Source: Vitis vinifera
Taxonomy: Eukaryota; Streptophyta; Magnoliopsida; Vitales; Vitaceae
Direction: 5' to 3'
Assembly (NCBI RefSeq): GCF_030704535.1
Contig: NC_081815.1
Location: forward strand, 2,433,001-2,497,000
Length of the DNA: 64,000 nt
The notes below the pieces were generated by a model. The model was not told where the DNA came from. It did no database searches and saw only the letters and a program-made list of their open reading frames with translations. Position numbers and translations under genes: made by a program. This document shows, piece by piece, positions 1 through 16,330 of the stretch. The stretch's first letter is position 1. The number at the start of each line of letters is the position of its first letter.

Positions 1-2030
1 AAATTAGTGTATTTACAATTTCAAGTATTTATATGTAAGTTTTAAAATAAATAGTTATTTTTGTAAGATAAAGGTATTTTTGTCAAAATAAGATCAAAAA
101 ATGATAAAAGTTAAGTTTCCAAAATTGGGTTTTGAATCATTTTGATCAAATAACTCATTTATTTATAACATAAATACTCTTAATCATATAAAATTAATGA
201 ACTGAATGGTTTGTCTAAAAAAAAAAAAGTGAAACTTATTAAATTTATGTCTTTAAAATGGTTGTTATAATTTCATAAAAAATGTTTTATAATATGAAAT
301 TAAAATTAAAAATTCTTAAAATAATTAATAATTTAAAAGTAAAGTAAAAAACCAAAATAAATATCCAATCATGATGTTTGAATTTAAGAGCTAAAGATGC
401 ATAGATTTCAAACTAACCTTTTGGGTTTTCTGACTTTATGCGTACAAATGAAAACAAAAACGTCTCTGGATGTGTCCTTGATTTTTTAGAGTCCATGTAC
501 CAGCATGCCCAAATTTCAATAGGGCCAAAATGGTCAATCACTTATGATTCGGGCTTGTAAACTTAGCTGGCTTTTCTCTGATATGGCGTCCGTATTTCCA
601 TACAATCCAAATTCATGGCTCATATTTACGAAAATACCCCCATGTATTGATCATCGTATGCTTGACCCATAACAAAAGCTCTCCCATCATTTTGAATCTA
701 ATGGTACGGTATTGTGAGAAACTAAGGCCACATTTCCCCCCAAAATTATAAATAATAATACAGAAAAATAGGAAAATTGGGTCTATTTAGCAACTGTTTC
801 CAAGAATAATTTTTTATTTTTTAAAATAAAAACGTAAGAAAACACATTTGATAATAACACGTTTTTTATTTTTATTCTTAAGAACGAAAAATAAAGTATT
901 TTCAGATAACATCTTTTAATTATTGTTACTTATTTTCTGAAAGCTGTTTTAGAAAATAATTATATTAACATATAGAATAATTAAAAATAAAACACTTAAT
1001 ACAAAAATCATTTAAAAAACAAATTAAAAATATTTCAAATTCCTAAACAAACTTTTATTTTATAAAACATCAAAAAACAATTTAAAAAACTATTCTTAAA
1101 AACTGATTTTTAGAACTATTTTCAAAAGCATTTATCAAACAGGGTTTAAAGTTTTTGAAAACTATTTTCTATTCTTTATAACAAAAAGTAGGAAAACATA
1201 TTTAGTAATTAAAAGACCATTTTATATTTTCTATTCTTAAAAATGGAAACTATGATATTTTTTTAATTATTTTGAGTTTACATAATTAGTTTTAAAAAAT
1301 TATTATACAAACATATAAAATCATTAAAAATAAAGCACCGGATGGAAAAATCATTTTTAAAACTAGGTTAAAAACATTTCAAAATTCTAAATAGACTTTT
1401 GTCCCATAAAATATTCAAAAATTATTTTTTAAAACTATTTTTAAAAAAGGACTAAAACTATAAATTGATTCAATAATCCTTTTAAACCTTCTTCCCAATT
1501 TGGAGATGGAAAATTAAGAAAGTTTCAAAATGTCTGCCTTTTGAAGTCTAATAATACTACTATCTAATATTTCAATCTAAATGCAGAATAAAACATAAAA
1601 AATAAAATAAAATGAAATTGAAATTTTCACCTAACAATGATAATGGAAATTATTGACTTGAATCTGGACTCCGGGCTTGCTTTTCTTTTGGGCCCAATTG
1701 GATTTAATTTGCTTCCTTTGGAGCCATTAACGTGCCTGTTTTTTTTCCCCCTTTTTCCGTTACAGAAAATATTCAAATTTATTTTTTCTTTGAGATTACG
1801 TAATTTATTACTTGAATATTAATTTTTTTTAAAATATAATCTTTTAATTTTATTTATTTTTTAAAATTAGAAACCAATCAAAATAGTTTCTATTTCTAAC
1901 CGTGGGCACAGTGCTTTTCCCGCGCCCCGACATCCGTACGCGTCGGCAGGCGACACATAAAAACGGCGGTTTCACCTTCCAAAAATAATCAGGTGCGGCT
2001 ACATCAAACCGAAGACACGTTCTTGCCCAA
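1..2030. other. AT-rich intergenic DNA and upstream region of the poly(A) polymerase gene
   Basis: No ORF here resembles a protein. Positions 1-1850 are AT-rich and include a dispersed repeat (listed separately). From about 1895 base composition shifts to GC-richer, CpG-containing sequence (the stretch near 1920-1965 has several CG dinucleotides), which fits a promoter or 5' leader of the downstream gene. No TATA box could be assigned with confidence. Confidence 0.6.
785..1450. repeat. Dispersed AT-rich repeat, two adjacent copies
   Basis: Two successive blocks (about 785-1140 and 1145-1450) share the same order of short words: an ATTCTTAAAA-type block, ATAACATCTTTTAATTATT, a block like CATATAGAATAATTAAAAATAAA, then TTTCAAATTCCTAAA and a TTTTATTTTATAAAA-type block. 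A third copy lies at about 14640-15060. The left end (TTTAGCAACTGTTTCC) and the inverted right end (TTTGATAAATGCTTTTG) are only weakly similar, so a hAT-like MITE is possible but not shown. Confidence 0.5.
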
Positions 2031-2334
2031 TGAAAATATTCCACCTGGCAAGAAAAACCCCACCCGACCACGGATGCAGCAAAGCTACGCCGCACTCGAA
2101 ATATTCTCCGATAAAAGGATTATTACACGAGGCCATATCCACGTTAAAGCCCTCCCCAACTCTCACCTGAGAGTTGAACACATGGTGGCACTAGTCTCTT
2201 TTTGGTTTCTAGAGACCACCGTGATCTAGGTTTCAGTCGTGATTTTCCAGCTCCTCCGCCGTGTAGGGTGGTTTTTGATCGGAGGTTTAGGGTTTAGCCG
2301 TCATTGGAGATTAGGGTTTTTGGTGGGTTTAAGA

Positions 2335-5563
<3,229 letters not shown>

Positions 5564-5929
5564 CTCTCTATTTTAATGTACTTGTTTGGCCTTTTTACCA
5601 ACTTTTGTTACTCACATTTTCCTTGCTGTGTTGCATGTGAATCTTGAAGCCAAGGGTTGGTGTTTGCTGTGGGATGTTAGCCAAAGCTCAGGGTGAAGAG
5701 GGATGTGGTTTCACCATGTATTCTCAGGAATTCTAGTAGAACTTGTAACTTGTGGGATAAGGCTTTCAGCAGCATTAACTTGAAGACTTTGTATTGGGGT
5801 GTCATATGTATATATGTGCCATTGTTGCACACCTGTATGATCTCTGTTGACTCTTTGTAATTTAGCTTATATATAGTGCAGAATATGATTATCGTTGTTC
5901 TTTGTATTCTCTAGTATGAAAGCAGAGAA

Positions 5930-8900
5930 TTTTATTTTTTTTTTCATTTTTCTTTTTGGAAGCAACATTGGTGGAAGTTAAGATATTGTGAGCATGGACC
6001 ACTATAAGCCCCTGGACTTTCAATTGGGCCACAATCGACCCAATGAGGTGCCCAATGTCCTTCCTGCCAGGCCAGGATCGAATTAAAGGCCCCCGACCTC
6101 CAATAGGCCTAGATAAAAATGGACCCAGATGAGGGCCATTCGCTTGGCATTTTTAGGACTGGTAGCCTGAGTTAGCAGTGGCCCAAGTGAGGTGTTTCTT
6201 CTTTATTGTGTGTAACACGCATGGCGTGCAGGTTTTTTGTTTCCCACCATCGAAATTTATTTAAAAGAAGAAGCAGTTCCAGAAATCAACCATTACTGTG
6301 ATCTCAAATATGGTAAATGCATTTTATCCTTAACTCTGAAGTCAATATTCAAAAATCAACCTGCAGAAAGGAAAGTCTCCATTAACGAATTTGAAAGGCA
6401 AAACAATATTTTTAAGACAAGGTGAGTAAAGAAGGAAGAAGGAAGAAAGGAGAAGAATCTCCATTGTTCTCAGGCATATGTATATGTTTATATAAGAAAA
6501 GTAAAAAGAAAATAAACACATGCATGCAACATGAAAGCATGTATGCATGGGATGGAAGGTTGAATCACGTAGCATGAGTGAGGTTGGAAGAGGGACATCT
6601 ATGGAGGGACCCTTGTGTCGAGATATGGGGGGGTGGAGGATGATGGGAGAGTAAAAGGAAAGCAGAGAAGCTACAAAAAAATAAAAATGTGACAAAGGAG
6701 AGGCCATGTGTGGAGGGAGATGAGGTGCTTGTGGAGGGGACATGTCATGCCAATTTGAGAAATAAAGAAACGGTAAGTTGAACAAATCATGGAACTAACA
6801 CCCCCTACTCATGCAAGGCCCTGCTGCACATAAAAGAATATTCAAACACCAAGTCTTATTGCATCTCTCTGCCACTTGTTGCTTATAAGGTGGACAAAAG
6901 GGTCTGGGACTGTGCCCTAGTTGATCCACCCTACAATCTCACTAGACCCCTCTAGCCTTCCCTTTCATCCACAGACAGCCATGATGGGTTGGCGGGTTTG
7001 GGTGATGATGATGATGATATGGTGCTGTTGTTGGGGTGGTGAGCAGTACTGGTGTGTGGTGTGGAGTGTGTGTGTGTGTTCAAGAATGACAATATCTCTT
7101 TGAAAACAACCAAAAGAAAGACTACTGCTAGCTACTGGAGATTTAGATAAGGGGACAAGAGGAGAGAGAGGCTAAAAGCTGGGGGAATGGGTAAGTTGCT
7201 GAAAAGGGTTAGCCATGTGAGAAGCATGATGGTCTAGAATCATGTTGTCTTTCTCAATTTCTATATATTTTTTCCCTTCTTCCATAGCTGCCTTCTAGCT
7301 TCTATTTTACACCCAAGGGGAATGGCAGCCATGACCCCTCACCTCTTCATAGAGCTGCCTGTGGGGACTCTCTTTCTTCAATACATCCAGTCCAGGCTTG
7401 TTTCACCTCCCTTATTATTATTCTTCCCTTTGTTTTTTTATGACTCCATATGCTGCCAACATGCCCTATACAACATTTATGTGCGAATGGGGATTTCTTT
7501 AATATTCAAATACCAACTTAAGATATTTTCATATCATATTTTATCTTATATTATATTTATGTCCATACAACATTTGATATATGTTACTATATACTTGGAC
7601 CAAAAAGAAAAAAAAAAGAAAAAAAGAAAAAGAAAAAGACAAATACCCTTGTGAGCCATAGGTGATTGACTTGGGAAAGCTGTGATACTGATCATATCAT
7701 CAAATATTCTTGCTCATGCTTTATGTTTTTCTTTGGTGGTTTAATTATGTTAATTGCGTGCCCTCGCTCTACCATGTGCTTCGGTGGAGCATGCAATTGA
7801 CCCGAGATAATCTTATTCTATTGCATATAATTAGGTACATAAACAAAACCTATATTGCAGTAAAGTGTTTGCATACTTGCATGTGATTATGCACCTAGGA
7901 TGTTGCTAGCAATTTCTGGTATCTGAGAGGCCACCGTTTTTGTGCACCCTTTTGGGTGATAGACAATGGGTCCCTTTCCATTTTGTGAATTGGGACATCA
8001 AAAAGTTAGAAGACATCCTCCATTTTAACTGGGGTTGTTTGACAAGGGGCCATGGTACTTCGTCATTTTTTTTTCTTGAATTTTTTGAAATCAATGTAAA
8101 GAGAAGTCATAGATCTACAACATTTTTGGCCACAAAAGAAAGATAAAATGTGTCCTGATCAGGCGAGGCTCACACACAACATACACACATGCCTGGGAGG
8201 AAATATTGGCTTTATACACTGGGGAGTTTGAATTTAAGGCCACATGGCCTAGACATGAGTATTATTCATTTGGCATGCTTGCATAATTTGAAGTCGTGAC
8301 CTTTTCTGATATGACATTGATTACTGAATCATTTTGCGTGGAGGAGTGGTGGGTTTCCACGCCAAACGCCACCCTTCTTTAAAACGTCTATTTTTAGCAA
8401 GAAGTTCCGGGATCGTTTGTTATATGATTTATATCACTTTGGAGATGTGCAGAAAAAGGAAGGGAAAAAACCAAGCCGAAGCCAAAGACTTGGGTGAACA
8501 CAATTTCAATGCGTCACGCTGGACGTTCCCCCAAATCGCATGAGGCAAAAACAATTTCTCCCGTTAGGTTGCTACCAATTTTGCTGACCTCCCATGTCAA
8601 ATTTTCTCTCTTAGGGCCATATCCCAACAGTAGGATCGATCGATCAATCAATCAAGCCGGTTCAAGTAGGCATCATTCGCCATCACATCAAATGAAAATG
8701 CTTAGCTATAATTGCCACCTGATCATCATTCGTGTCTGCTATTATAAAAATGAGCTGACAAATTTGGAATGATTAATGGAACATCAACAGCATAAATGCA
8801 CATCATTAATTTGACGAGTGCCTGCTCTACTGTTCTGTTTGGGATACACGGTTGCATGGTGACACTTTTGCCGTACAGAAAGAGACTTGAATCTAATCTT

Positions 8901-10580
8901 GAACATTCAGACTATTAAATACCATAAAGTCGCCCTCAGATTTGAAACATCCCACATTAGTAGTCTCTGATTTTGGTGGAGAAGTCATATTAAGTAGGCA
9001 GACATGGTTTGGAGGCAATAGCTGGTAAACGCATAACAGCAGCAACGCGTGTAAGTAAGTGCTGAATTCAAAAGCTTGGTTGCCAAAAAGTTTTGGAGTT
9101 GGATGGATTTGATGGGGTTGGGTCCGGAGAAAAAGTAGTGGGGTTGGAGTCTTGAGGAGGAGGAGAAAAGGGGAGATGAATTGGAACTGTAGAGGCACAG
9201 AGAGTGATAAGAAGGGGAGGGATCGTACGTAAGAAAAGAACAAAAGTGGATTTGACCGGTGTGTGTCTGCGTGGAATAGTCGATACCCCCCTCGTGCAAC
9301 ATCTGCATAAAGAACTTCTGCCACTTCAAAACAGACAAGAACTTGTTTTCTTTTCCTTCCCTATGCTGCTGCCATGGCTGTTCTCTTCTGTGGAGGCCCT
9401 TTCTCTCCCCCCAACCCACCTCTTTTTTTTTATTCTTTTTTTTTCTTTAATAATTTGGAATACTGGGTTGAATGAATTATTTTGAAGGGTGGGGGAGGAA
9501 ACTAAATTTGAGTAAGCACTGGAATGTTGTTGCTTTGGTTTGGTACAAATTTTGCATTTTCTTGAAAAGGTAATCAGAGGGAGAAGAAGTGCTTGGGAAA
9601 TGTAGATGCATCAATTTTAGGAAAATGTGACCTCAACAATGACAAAGAGGCATTCTGAAAAAATATACATGTGAAAGATAAAAGTATGATGCATGGGAAA
9701 CAATGCCTTTGGACCTTTGGAAAGTGTTGCATTCATTTTTCAAGCAAATGGGGTCGGTTGTTTTGACTTGTTTTGCCACTCTGTTTTGAACGATGACATC
9801 AAAAGGTGAAAAAAAGAAATGTGGCACTATGATTTACAATTGACATAAAACACCCCTGTTGACTGTCATTCATGGTTTACTATTCAATTCTCCTGGTGAG
9901 GAACAGAAGAAAGGTCAAAATCCTTAGCAGGGAGATATTATTGAGGATTATATGGGGGGTTGGCCGGTTGGGGTGGGAAAGGGCGAATTATAGACGCGGA
10001 CCACAGTGGAGAGTAGAGCCAAAGCCCCCCACTAAAAAAAGTATGAAAAGAAAAGGAGAAGACCATGGGAATGGAGGAGGTGATTGGCCAAATATTTCTA
10101 CCCTACCCTATCAACACAGCCCATGATGTTCAGATAGTATAGAGCTGGATGATGATGACTTCAATCACCACGTGTCTTCCTCACACTTGAATGCCTTCCC
10201 CTCTGCCCTTTTGTCTACACATCAAAAGCTCAGAACAAAAAGGAAGAGACATGTCTGGATTTATGAGACACTCCCCAAAACGGCCAATTGCTTTGTGGCA
10301 TCACTGTTCCAGTCTCTCTCTTTCGTTTTCTCTCCTCTTCCTTGAACCATCCTTTTTAACTTTAACGCAAACTGCCAACCCCCGACAGTGAAAGCTTAAC
10401 AAAATAGTCCACAATAATTAATGGAATTTTTTGGGAAAATAACAACAAAAATTCTCCTTTATCATACTTTCAGGAAGACCCCATCTCTCCCAACCAAAAA
10501 ATCAATAATTCACAATCACAAGTTCAGATTTTAAAATTAAAATGAAACCAAAAAAGAAAAAAGAAAAAAGAAAAAAAATA
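5930..10580. other. Intergenic region without a supported gene
   Basis: Lies between the 3' end of the poly(A) polymerase gene and the 3' end of the MATE gene. Reading frames here are short, overlap on both strands and match no family I know. Composition is less AT-rich than elsewhere, with purine-rich runs (about 6425-6460, 7600-7640, 10550-10580) and GATGAT/GTGTGT simple repeats near 7004-7080. I searched by eye for conserved plant microRNA sequences and found none convincing. Confidence 0.5.
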
Positions 10581-10620
10581 AAATTACACCTGGGTGCCTA
10601 TGTTTTGGTGGTCTCAACTC

Positions 10621-12213
10621 TCAAGATGATGAAGTGACCACTATGCAGATCAAGGGCTGTTCTTCATCCTTGGTATCAGCAGTAGGGAGTGGTGATACTG
10701 TGTCTCCGCACCCTGCGCAGGTTAGCGTCTTAGCCCTCATGGCTTGGTAGTTCCAATCAGTGGTCCCAACCACATACAACATCATCCCAGCGCAGCAGAC
10801 CTGGGCCGCAAGCAAGCCCACCCAAAGTCCACAAAACCCAACGCCCAGCCAAAACCCAAGCCCAACTGCCACCGGCATGCCCACCAGATAAAATGCGCCG
10901 AGGTTGACGTTGGCCGCCGTGCTGGGCCGTGCGCTTCCTCTGAGGACCCCACATCCCACCGTCTGTGGACAGTTTCCGAGCTCGCAGAGCCCTAGGATTG
11001 GCAGGGCCGCTGATGTCAACCGTAGGATCTCGACGTCAGACGTGAACATCCGGCCCCACCTATCTCTCATCCCTGATGCAAACATGGTTGCTGAAAACCC
11101 CATCACACCCGCCAAAAACACGGATACCATTGCTGATACCCTTGCCTTGTCTGGACGATTCGCACCGAGTTCGTTCCCCACCCGACTCGACACGGCGAAC
11201 CCGAGTGACGATGGGAACACGTAAATCAACGACGTCGTTTGTATCAGAACACCCATTGATGCAACCGTTGCCTTGGGGTTCACTAGAAGCCCACACAGTA
11301 CGATCATGATCTCGTACCACCACCACTCCAAACACACCGACACGCAGCTGGGGGCCGCCAGCCGGAGCAGCGGCTTCCACCCGGTCAGGCAGTCGATGCT
11401 CGGCGCGGTCCACGTTGGCTCGTGTATCCCGCGGGCCCACACGTAGGACACGAGGAAGATCAGTACGAAGAAGTTGGAGGCAGAGGAGGCGGCGGCGACG
11501 CCGGCTACGCCGAGTCGAAGGTGGGAGACGAGGATGAGGTTGATGGGTAAGTGGAGGATGGTACCAAGAAGTGATGCTATTGTGAGAGGGTGGGTGATGC
11601 CCTGTGCGCGAAGGTAAATGCGGATTGGGTGGATAAAGGAGTTGGTGAAGAGGTCAGGGAGAGAGAAGACAAGGTACGTGTGAGCGATACGTGTGATATC
11701 GGGGTCCTGATGCAAATAAAGAAGAATTTTGGACATGTTGAGCCAGAGGAGTGAGATGGGTACTGATGAGAAGAGAAGAAAAATCACAGAGCGATGAAGG
11801 GTCAAAGAGAGTAGCTTTGGACGTTGAGCTCCAAAGGCTTGTGAGCACAAGGGCTCCATCCCCAGTGCCAGGCCCGAAAGCACCGAGTATCCGGTGATGT
11901 TAGCAAAGGCTATGGCAAGAGAACCGGCGGCAAGTTGGATGTCGCCAAGATGGCCGAGGAAGAGCATGGAGAAGATAGAGCGAGAGTAGAGAATGAGAGC
12001 CGTTAGAGCTATGGGGAAGGAGAGGTGAAAGAGTGATTTGGCTTCGGTGATGATCTCGGAGAGGGATGGGCAAACGAATTGCGACTGCTTTTCCGGGTTG
12101 GTTTTGGAATTCTGGAAGTCCTTTATACAGTTGGGTAATGATAAAAAATCGAAATACGGTTTCTCGCTCACACCTCTGGTGGCGATGTTGGAAGTGGTGT
12201 TTGGATTACACAT
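10621..12213 (-). CDS. MATE efflux transporter, DTX48-51 type
   Basis: A 530-residue integral membrane antiporter of the DETOXIFICATION/MATE family, intronless. The N-terminal 50 residues are hydrophilic. The core begins at SLFHLSFPIALTALILYSRS, followed by the first-bundle signature MLFLGHLGDIQLAAGSLAIAFANITGYSVLSGLALGMEPLCSQAFGA. Around twelve hydrophobic segments follow, including FAVSSRVGNELGA and the second-half QTVGCGVLRGSARP motif. The lack of introns and the overall sequence fit the plant DTX48-51 clade, whose studied members act on endomembranes or the plasma membrane in hormone-related growth, iron or ABA transport. The substrate cannot be read from sequence. The 5' leader on this strand (12214-12360) holds a TGC/TTG trinucleotide repeat and a GAG-rich stretch. 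The hydrophilic C-terminus is Ser/Thr-rich. Confidence 0.94.
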   Translation of the reverse strand: MCNPNTTSNIATRGVSEKPYFDFLSLPNCIKDFQNSKTNPEKQSQFVCPSLSEIITEAKSLFHLSFPIALTALILYSRSIFSMLFLGHLGDIQLAAGSLAIAFANITGYSVLSGLALGMEPLCSQAFGAQRPKLLSLTLHRSVIFLLFSSVPISLLWLNMSKILLYLHQDPDITRIAHTYLVFSLPDLFTNSFIHPIRIYLRAQGITHPLTIASLLGTILHLPINLILVSHLRLGVAGVAAASSASNFFVLIFLVSYVWARGIHEPTWTAPSIDCLTGWKPLLRLAAPSCVSVCLEWWWYEIMIVLCGLLVNPKATVASMGVLIQTTSLIYVFPSSLGFAVSSRVGNELGANRPDKARVSAMVSVFLAGVMGFSATMFASGMRDRWGRMFTSDVEILRLTSAALPILGLCELGNCPQTVGCGVLRGSARPSTAANVNLGAFYLVGMPVAVGLGFWLGVGFCGLWVGLLAAQVCCAGMMLYVVGTTDWNYQAMRAKTLTCAGCGDTVSPLPTADTKDEEQPLICIVVTSSS

Positions 12214-12222
12214 ACTGATGAT

Positions 12223-12246
12223 TCAACAACAACAGCAGCAGCAGCA
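12223..12246. repeat. CAA/CAG trinucleotide repeat in the MATE 5' leader
   Basis: Three CAA units run directly into CAG units on the plus strand, immediately upstream of the MATE start codon. It would be transcribed as a TGC/TTG repeat in the 5' UTR. Confidence 0.8.
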
Positions 12247-14639
12247 AACTCTCTTTCACTGGTCTTAGCCTCCTCTGTTTCAGCCTCTTCAGAGATACTC
12301 TCATGAACAGCGGCACCCACTCGCGCTCTCTCTCTCTCACTCACTTTCTCCTCAAAACGAGACACACAGATTGATTTCCGCCGGAAGCCAAGTATTAATA
12401 GAGAGGTTGAGGTGGGGTGGTGTTCTTGCTTTAAAAATTCAATTATTTTCTTTTTTCCATTTTCTTTATAGGTTGGTTTGGAATTATAGTGATATATTTT
12501 TAGAGAGTAATTATTTTCTTACTTTATGTGGGTTTAAAGAAAGGGACGTCAGACTGTCAGATCTTTCTGTAAGGTTCAATTTCCAATAAGTAAAAATGGT
12601 GTTTTTACGAGAGATTTTTGCTGGTTATTTCTTTCCCTCCGCCAACCCACCCCTTCGATACGTAACTCAACTTAAAATCACACTAGCCTATGCTCCCCTT
12701 CCAAAAAGACAACTCTCTCCCTCCCCCCACCTTCGCAAGAATAATCAGTTAATCACCACCACCACCCTATCAACTATAATTCCCTCTCCTCCCTTTTATT
12801 TTTGAACAAAATCGAGAAAATTGTGTCAGTTACTTTGACAGTTATTGTCCGTTAAGCTGTTCAATTCTAGTCATACCTAATTGTATGTTTTAATTAGGGG
12901 AGGAAGGTGGTAATGACCAGTGAGACGTGTGGATTGCACGCGCACTGTGGGATTTTTTTTTCGAAATTTTAATGTTGTAATTGGGTGGGGAGGTCCTTGT
13001 TTTAGGGTTGGTCTGTAAACGTTGCGCAGAGTCGCAGCGACGCGAGGGTGGCAGTTTGGGTGATCTGATTGGGGGACTGAAATTTGAGAGATGGACCCCA
13101 CCAGCGGGTCAGGAGGGGTACACGTCAGCAAAATCATTTGCAAACTAAAGTGGGATTTTACTGCCAAAAATGCTGTCGACTGAGCCTTTGCCCCTCCAAC
13201 TTTCTCCAACGTCATTTATCGCGTCACCCCTCCAGAAATTTTTAGTTTTTTTTTTTTTTTTTTAAGAGAAAAACCGAAAATTCCTGGGGAAAAATAAAAG
13301 AAAGTATGCGATGGGTGGGGAGTACAAGAGGCGGGTACGTGATAAACGGAGGATTAGGAGGCAAGATGGCTGGCATTTCCACAAACAGATGGTAGGAAGG
13401 GGACATGGTCAGCAAATTCACTCCCCCTAAACCTGCGCATCAATCTCTCTTCTTCTTTTTAACTTTCGCTTTCTCTCTCTCTCTCCCTATCTCTATCTAC
13501 CTCTGTTGACTGTGGTTGTCGTATCCTAAGGTATCATCTCTGAGTGTGTGTGTGTGAGGGTGTCAGGCCGTGAAGGCCTTCACAGGGCAGCAGTGGTGGT
13601 GGGGTGGGGGTGGTGGTGGGTGGTAGCAAGTAAGGAAGAAGGTACTCAGATTTTTGCCTGTTTGTAGTGAATCTGACTCTGCTGCACACACAGAGCTAGC
13701 CTTGGGTGCGCGACACTGAACCCCATTTTGTTTCTTTGTGTTCAGCCACTCTGACCCGGGCCTCTTCGCCTTTTCCCCCCTCTTGTGGACCCCCATCAGG
13801 ATTTCTCGCCCCGAAATCTGCTTCATCCTTGATTCCACCGCCACTTGCCTATTTATTAACCTCTTTCCCCAGGAATGGACTCTACTCTGTAGATAGATTT
13901 TGATGGACACACTATCATACACCCTTATCACCTTTCCTTCTTTTTTGTAATCATATTATCAATTCTTCTCCTATATGGCAGTTCTTTTTTCCTTAATAAA
14001 ATAAAATATTTGATCCATCTTCATGGGTTATCCATTAGCGTGTCGAAATTTGTTATTAAAGCAGAGGTTTGACCGAATTAAATTGTCCAAATAAATGGAA
14101 AACACATCGGTGGCCTGATAGGGTGGTTGGGGGTTTTGGAGAAGAGGCATGTTACAACTCCTACACTATCATCATGAGACATGCATCATAAATGTGGTCA
14201 AAGAGACTCAAAGGTCTCCCAAGACTAGAAGCAATAAGGAATATATTAATAATAACATCTGGGTCCTAAAAATTTAATGAGAGAAGAGCACAGATGTTAA
14301 TGAGTAAGAGGGTTGGAGGTTGCTTTGGGGAATAATCTTCATTGTTATGGGGTTGTTTGTGGGTGCCAGTAGGAGGAGTCTTTAATCTTTATGGGTCATG
14401 GGTCATGGGCGGCCACAGTGGGATATAATTTTTCATCACCATTTCATGAGTTGGCCATTTGGACTCTATTGACCACTCTCTATGACTTCCAACCCCTTTT
14501 GTCTTCCCCCGCTGACTTTCCTACTCTCCTAACTCCTAATTTCACTGCTCCCCTCTTCTAAATTTTACATACCTAATTTTAGAACAAAGAAAAGCCTGCC
14601 TGATTATAGTTTTTCTAGAAATATTTTTTGAAAATTTTA

Positions 14640-15060
14640 TTTATAAATTTAAAAACACTGCAAATCAGAATCAATCTCAACAAAAAATGGTTTCCTTTTT
14701 TTTCTTTTTTTCTAATAAATTTATGGTTAAGAATGTTTTTGAAAACAATCTTTTATTCTTTAAAACAAAAAATACATAAAATATAATTTGTAACAAAAAA
14801 CCCTTTGATGTTTTATATGTTCTAAAGAAGAAAATATGGTGTTTTCAAATAACATCTTTTAATTATTTTATATTATTTTCACTTATTTTTTTAGAGTTAT
14901 TTTAATAAATAATTATATAAATATGTAAAATAATTAAAAATAAAATACTAAATATAAAAATTAATTTTAAAACATATTTAAAAATATTTTAGATTTTCAA
15001 ATAAATTTTTATTTTACAAAAATCAGATAACTGTTTTAAAAAACTGTTACCAAACATGTC
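14640..15060. repeat. Third copy of the AT-rich repeat seen at 785-1450
   Basis: Shares with the 785-1140 copy, in the same order, ATAACATCTTTTAATTATT, a CATATAG/AAATATGTAAAATAATTAAAAATAAA block, and terminal CAAATAAATTTTTATTTTA sequence. It ends CTGTTACCAAACATG, which is like the ends of other AT-rich elements in the window. It has no coding capacity. Confidence 0.5.
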
Positions 15061-16330
15061 CTTTATTTTTTTATTTTTTCCTAATTAGAAGTGGAGCATG
15101 TGGATGAAAGTGACAATGTATAACTTATCTTTCCTTTATTTTAGAAATGATAAATTTCATTAATGTTGGTGCATTCCAAGTCCTACATGATCTATCAAGT
15201 GCTACATTTATTTTATACATATAAGAAGAAGATGGACCATTAAAGAGGAATTTAATTTGGCTAGTTGGAGCATACTACAAACCTAAACTCAAATCCCATA
15301 ATTATAGCCAATAATTGACTGAAAAAAAATATTTAGTTTTCAATCTTAAGTATTATTTTCTAACATTTTTATTAAATTTAGGCCAATTTTATAAATTAAT
15401 GCATGATTAAAGTTTCATATTTAATCAAAGTCATACCATATTTTATCTTGAAGCAACCCGGAATAATAATTAATAGTAAGTCCAATTAAAATCTTATTCC
15501 CCAACAATTGTATATGGGGTCCATTTTGCATTATTTGTAACATAATTTAGAAGATAATATAAAAAAATGTGGAAATGTTTTAAATTAATTGTCATTCCTT
15601 GGAGATGGGTTAGAAGAATTAACAACAATTGACATTTTGTGGTAGCAACTTTAGACAGAATTAAAATGTGAAAAATCACCCAATGAGCATCACAACACAT
15701 ACAATAAAATTCACTTTTGGTTTAATTTATGGAGAAAGAGGATGCTCAAAAAAATTAAACTTTCCAAAAAGAAAGACTTCAATATGCTTATTGGGACGCG
15801 TGGCAGCACCCCAGATGAGTCAATAAAAAGAGCTTTACACACTTTTTATGAGGCGCTTTTTGCACAAGAGATTGTTTCTAGGGCAGCATTTGCCGAAAAG
15901 CTCAGCATAAGAGCACATGAGTAGTGAAAAGATATGCACATTGGGACAGCACATTTGTTGTTTACATGCTTGATTTGATTTTGGTGCCTTTAATTTTCCA
16001 TAAGCATGGGGCCTCCCCTTGATTTAAGGGTTAGTCAGTCAAATCTGCCCATTACGCTCAACTATTTTTGGTGAGCTTAGGAAAGAGGCTAGGGCTCTTT
16101 TGTTGTTGTTTGGATATGTTTGTTGAGGACCAAGCTTTCCCCTACTTTGACTTCAAACTCAGCTCCAAGCCTAGAACTTGTACTCTTTTGTGTTTAGTGT
16201 ATGTTTTAGTTGAGTAAGCTCGGATTATATATTAAGGGAAATCGTAATATTAAATAAAACAATATATTTAAAGGAATAATATTAAGTTAAGACGGTTGTA
16301 AGTTATATGATTCAGTTCTAATACCATTTA

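Noticed and set aside
7322-7654. 110-residue ORF on the plus strand
   Set aside because: Ends in a poly-Lys tract from an AAG/AAA run; no homology or splice context.
8893-9419. Two overlapping 143-144-residue ORFs on the minus strand
   Set aside because: They overlap in different frames, are Ser/Leu/Pro-rich from a purine-rich plus strand, and match nothing known.
9521-9540. GGAATGTTGTTG resembling the miR166 star strand
   Set aside because: Similarity ends after about 10 bases and no mature miR166 sequence follows.
13563-13931. 122-residue ORF on the minus strand
   Set aside because: It is built on low-complexity GGTGGT/CACCAC sequence, has a competing frame on the other strand and has no recognisable domain.
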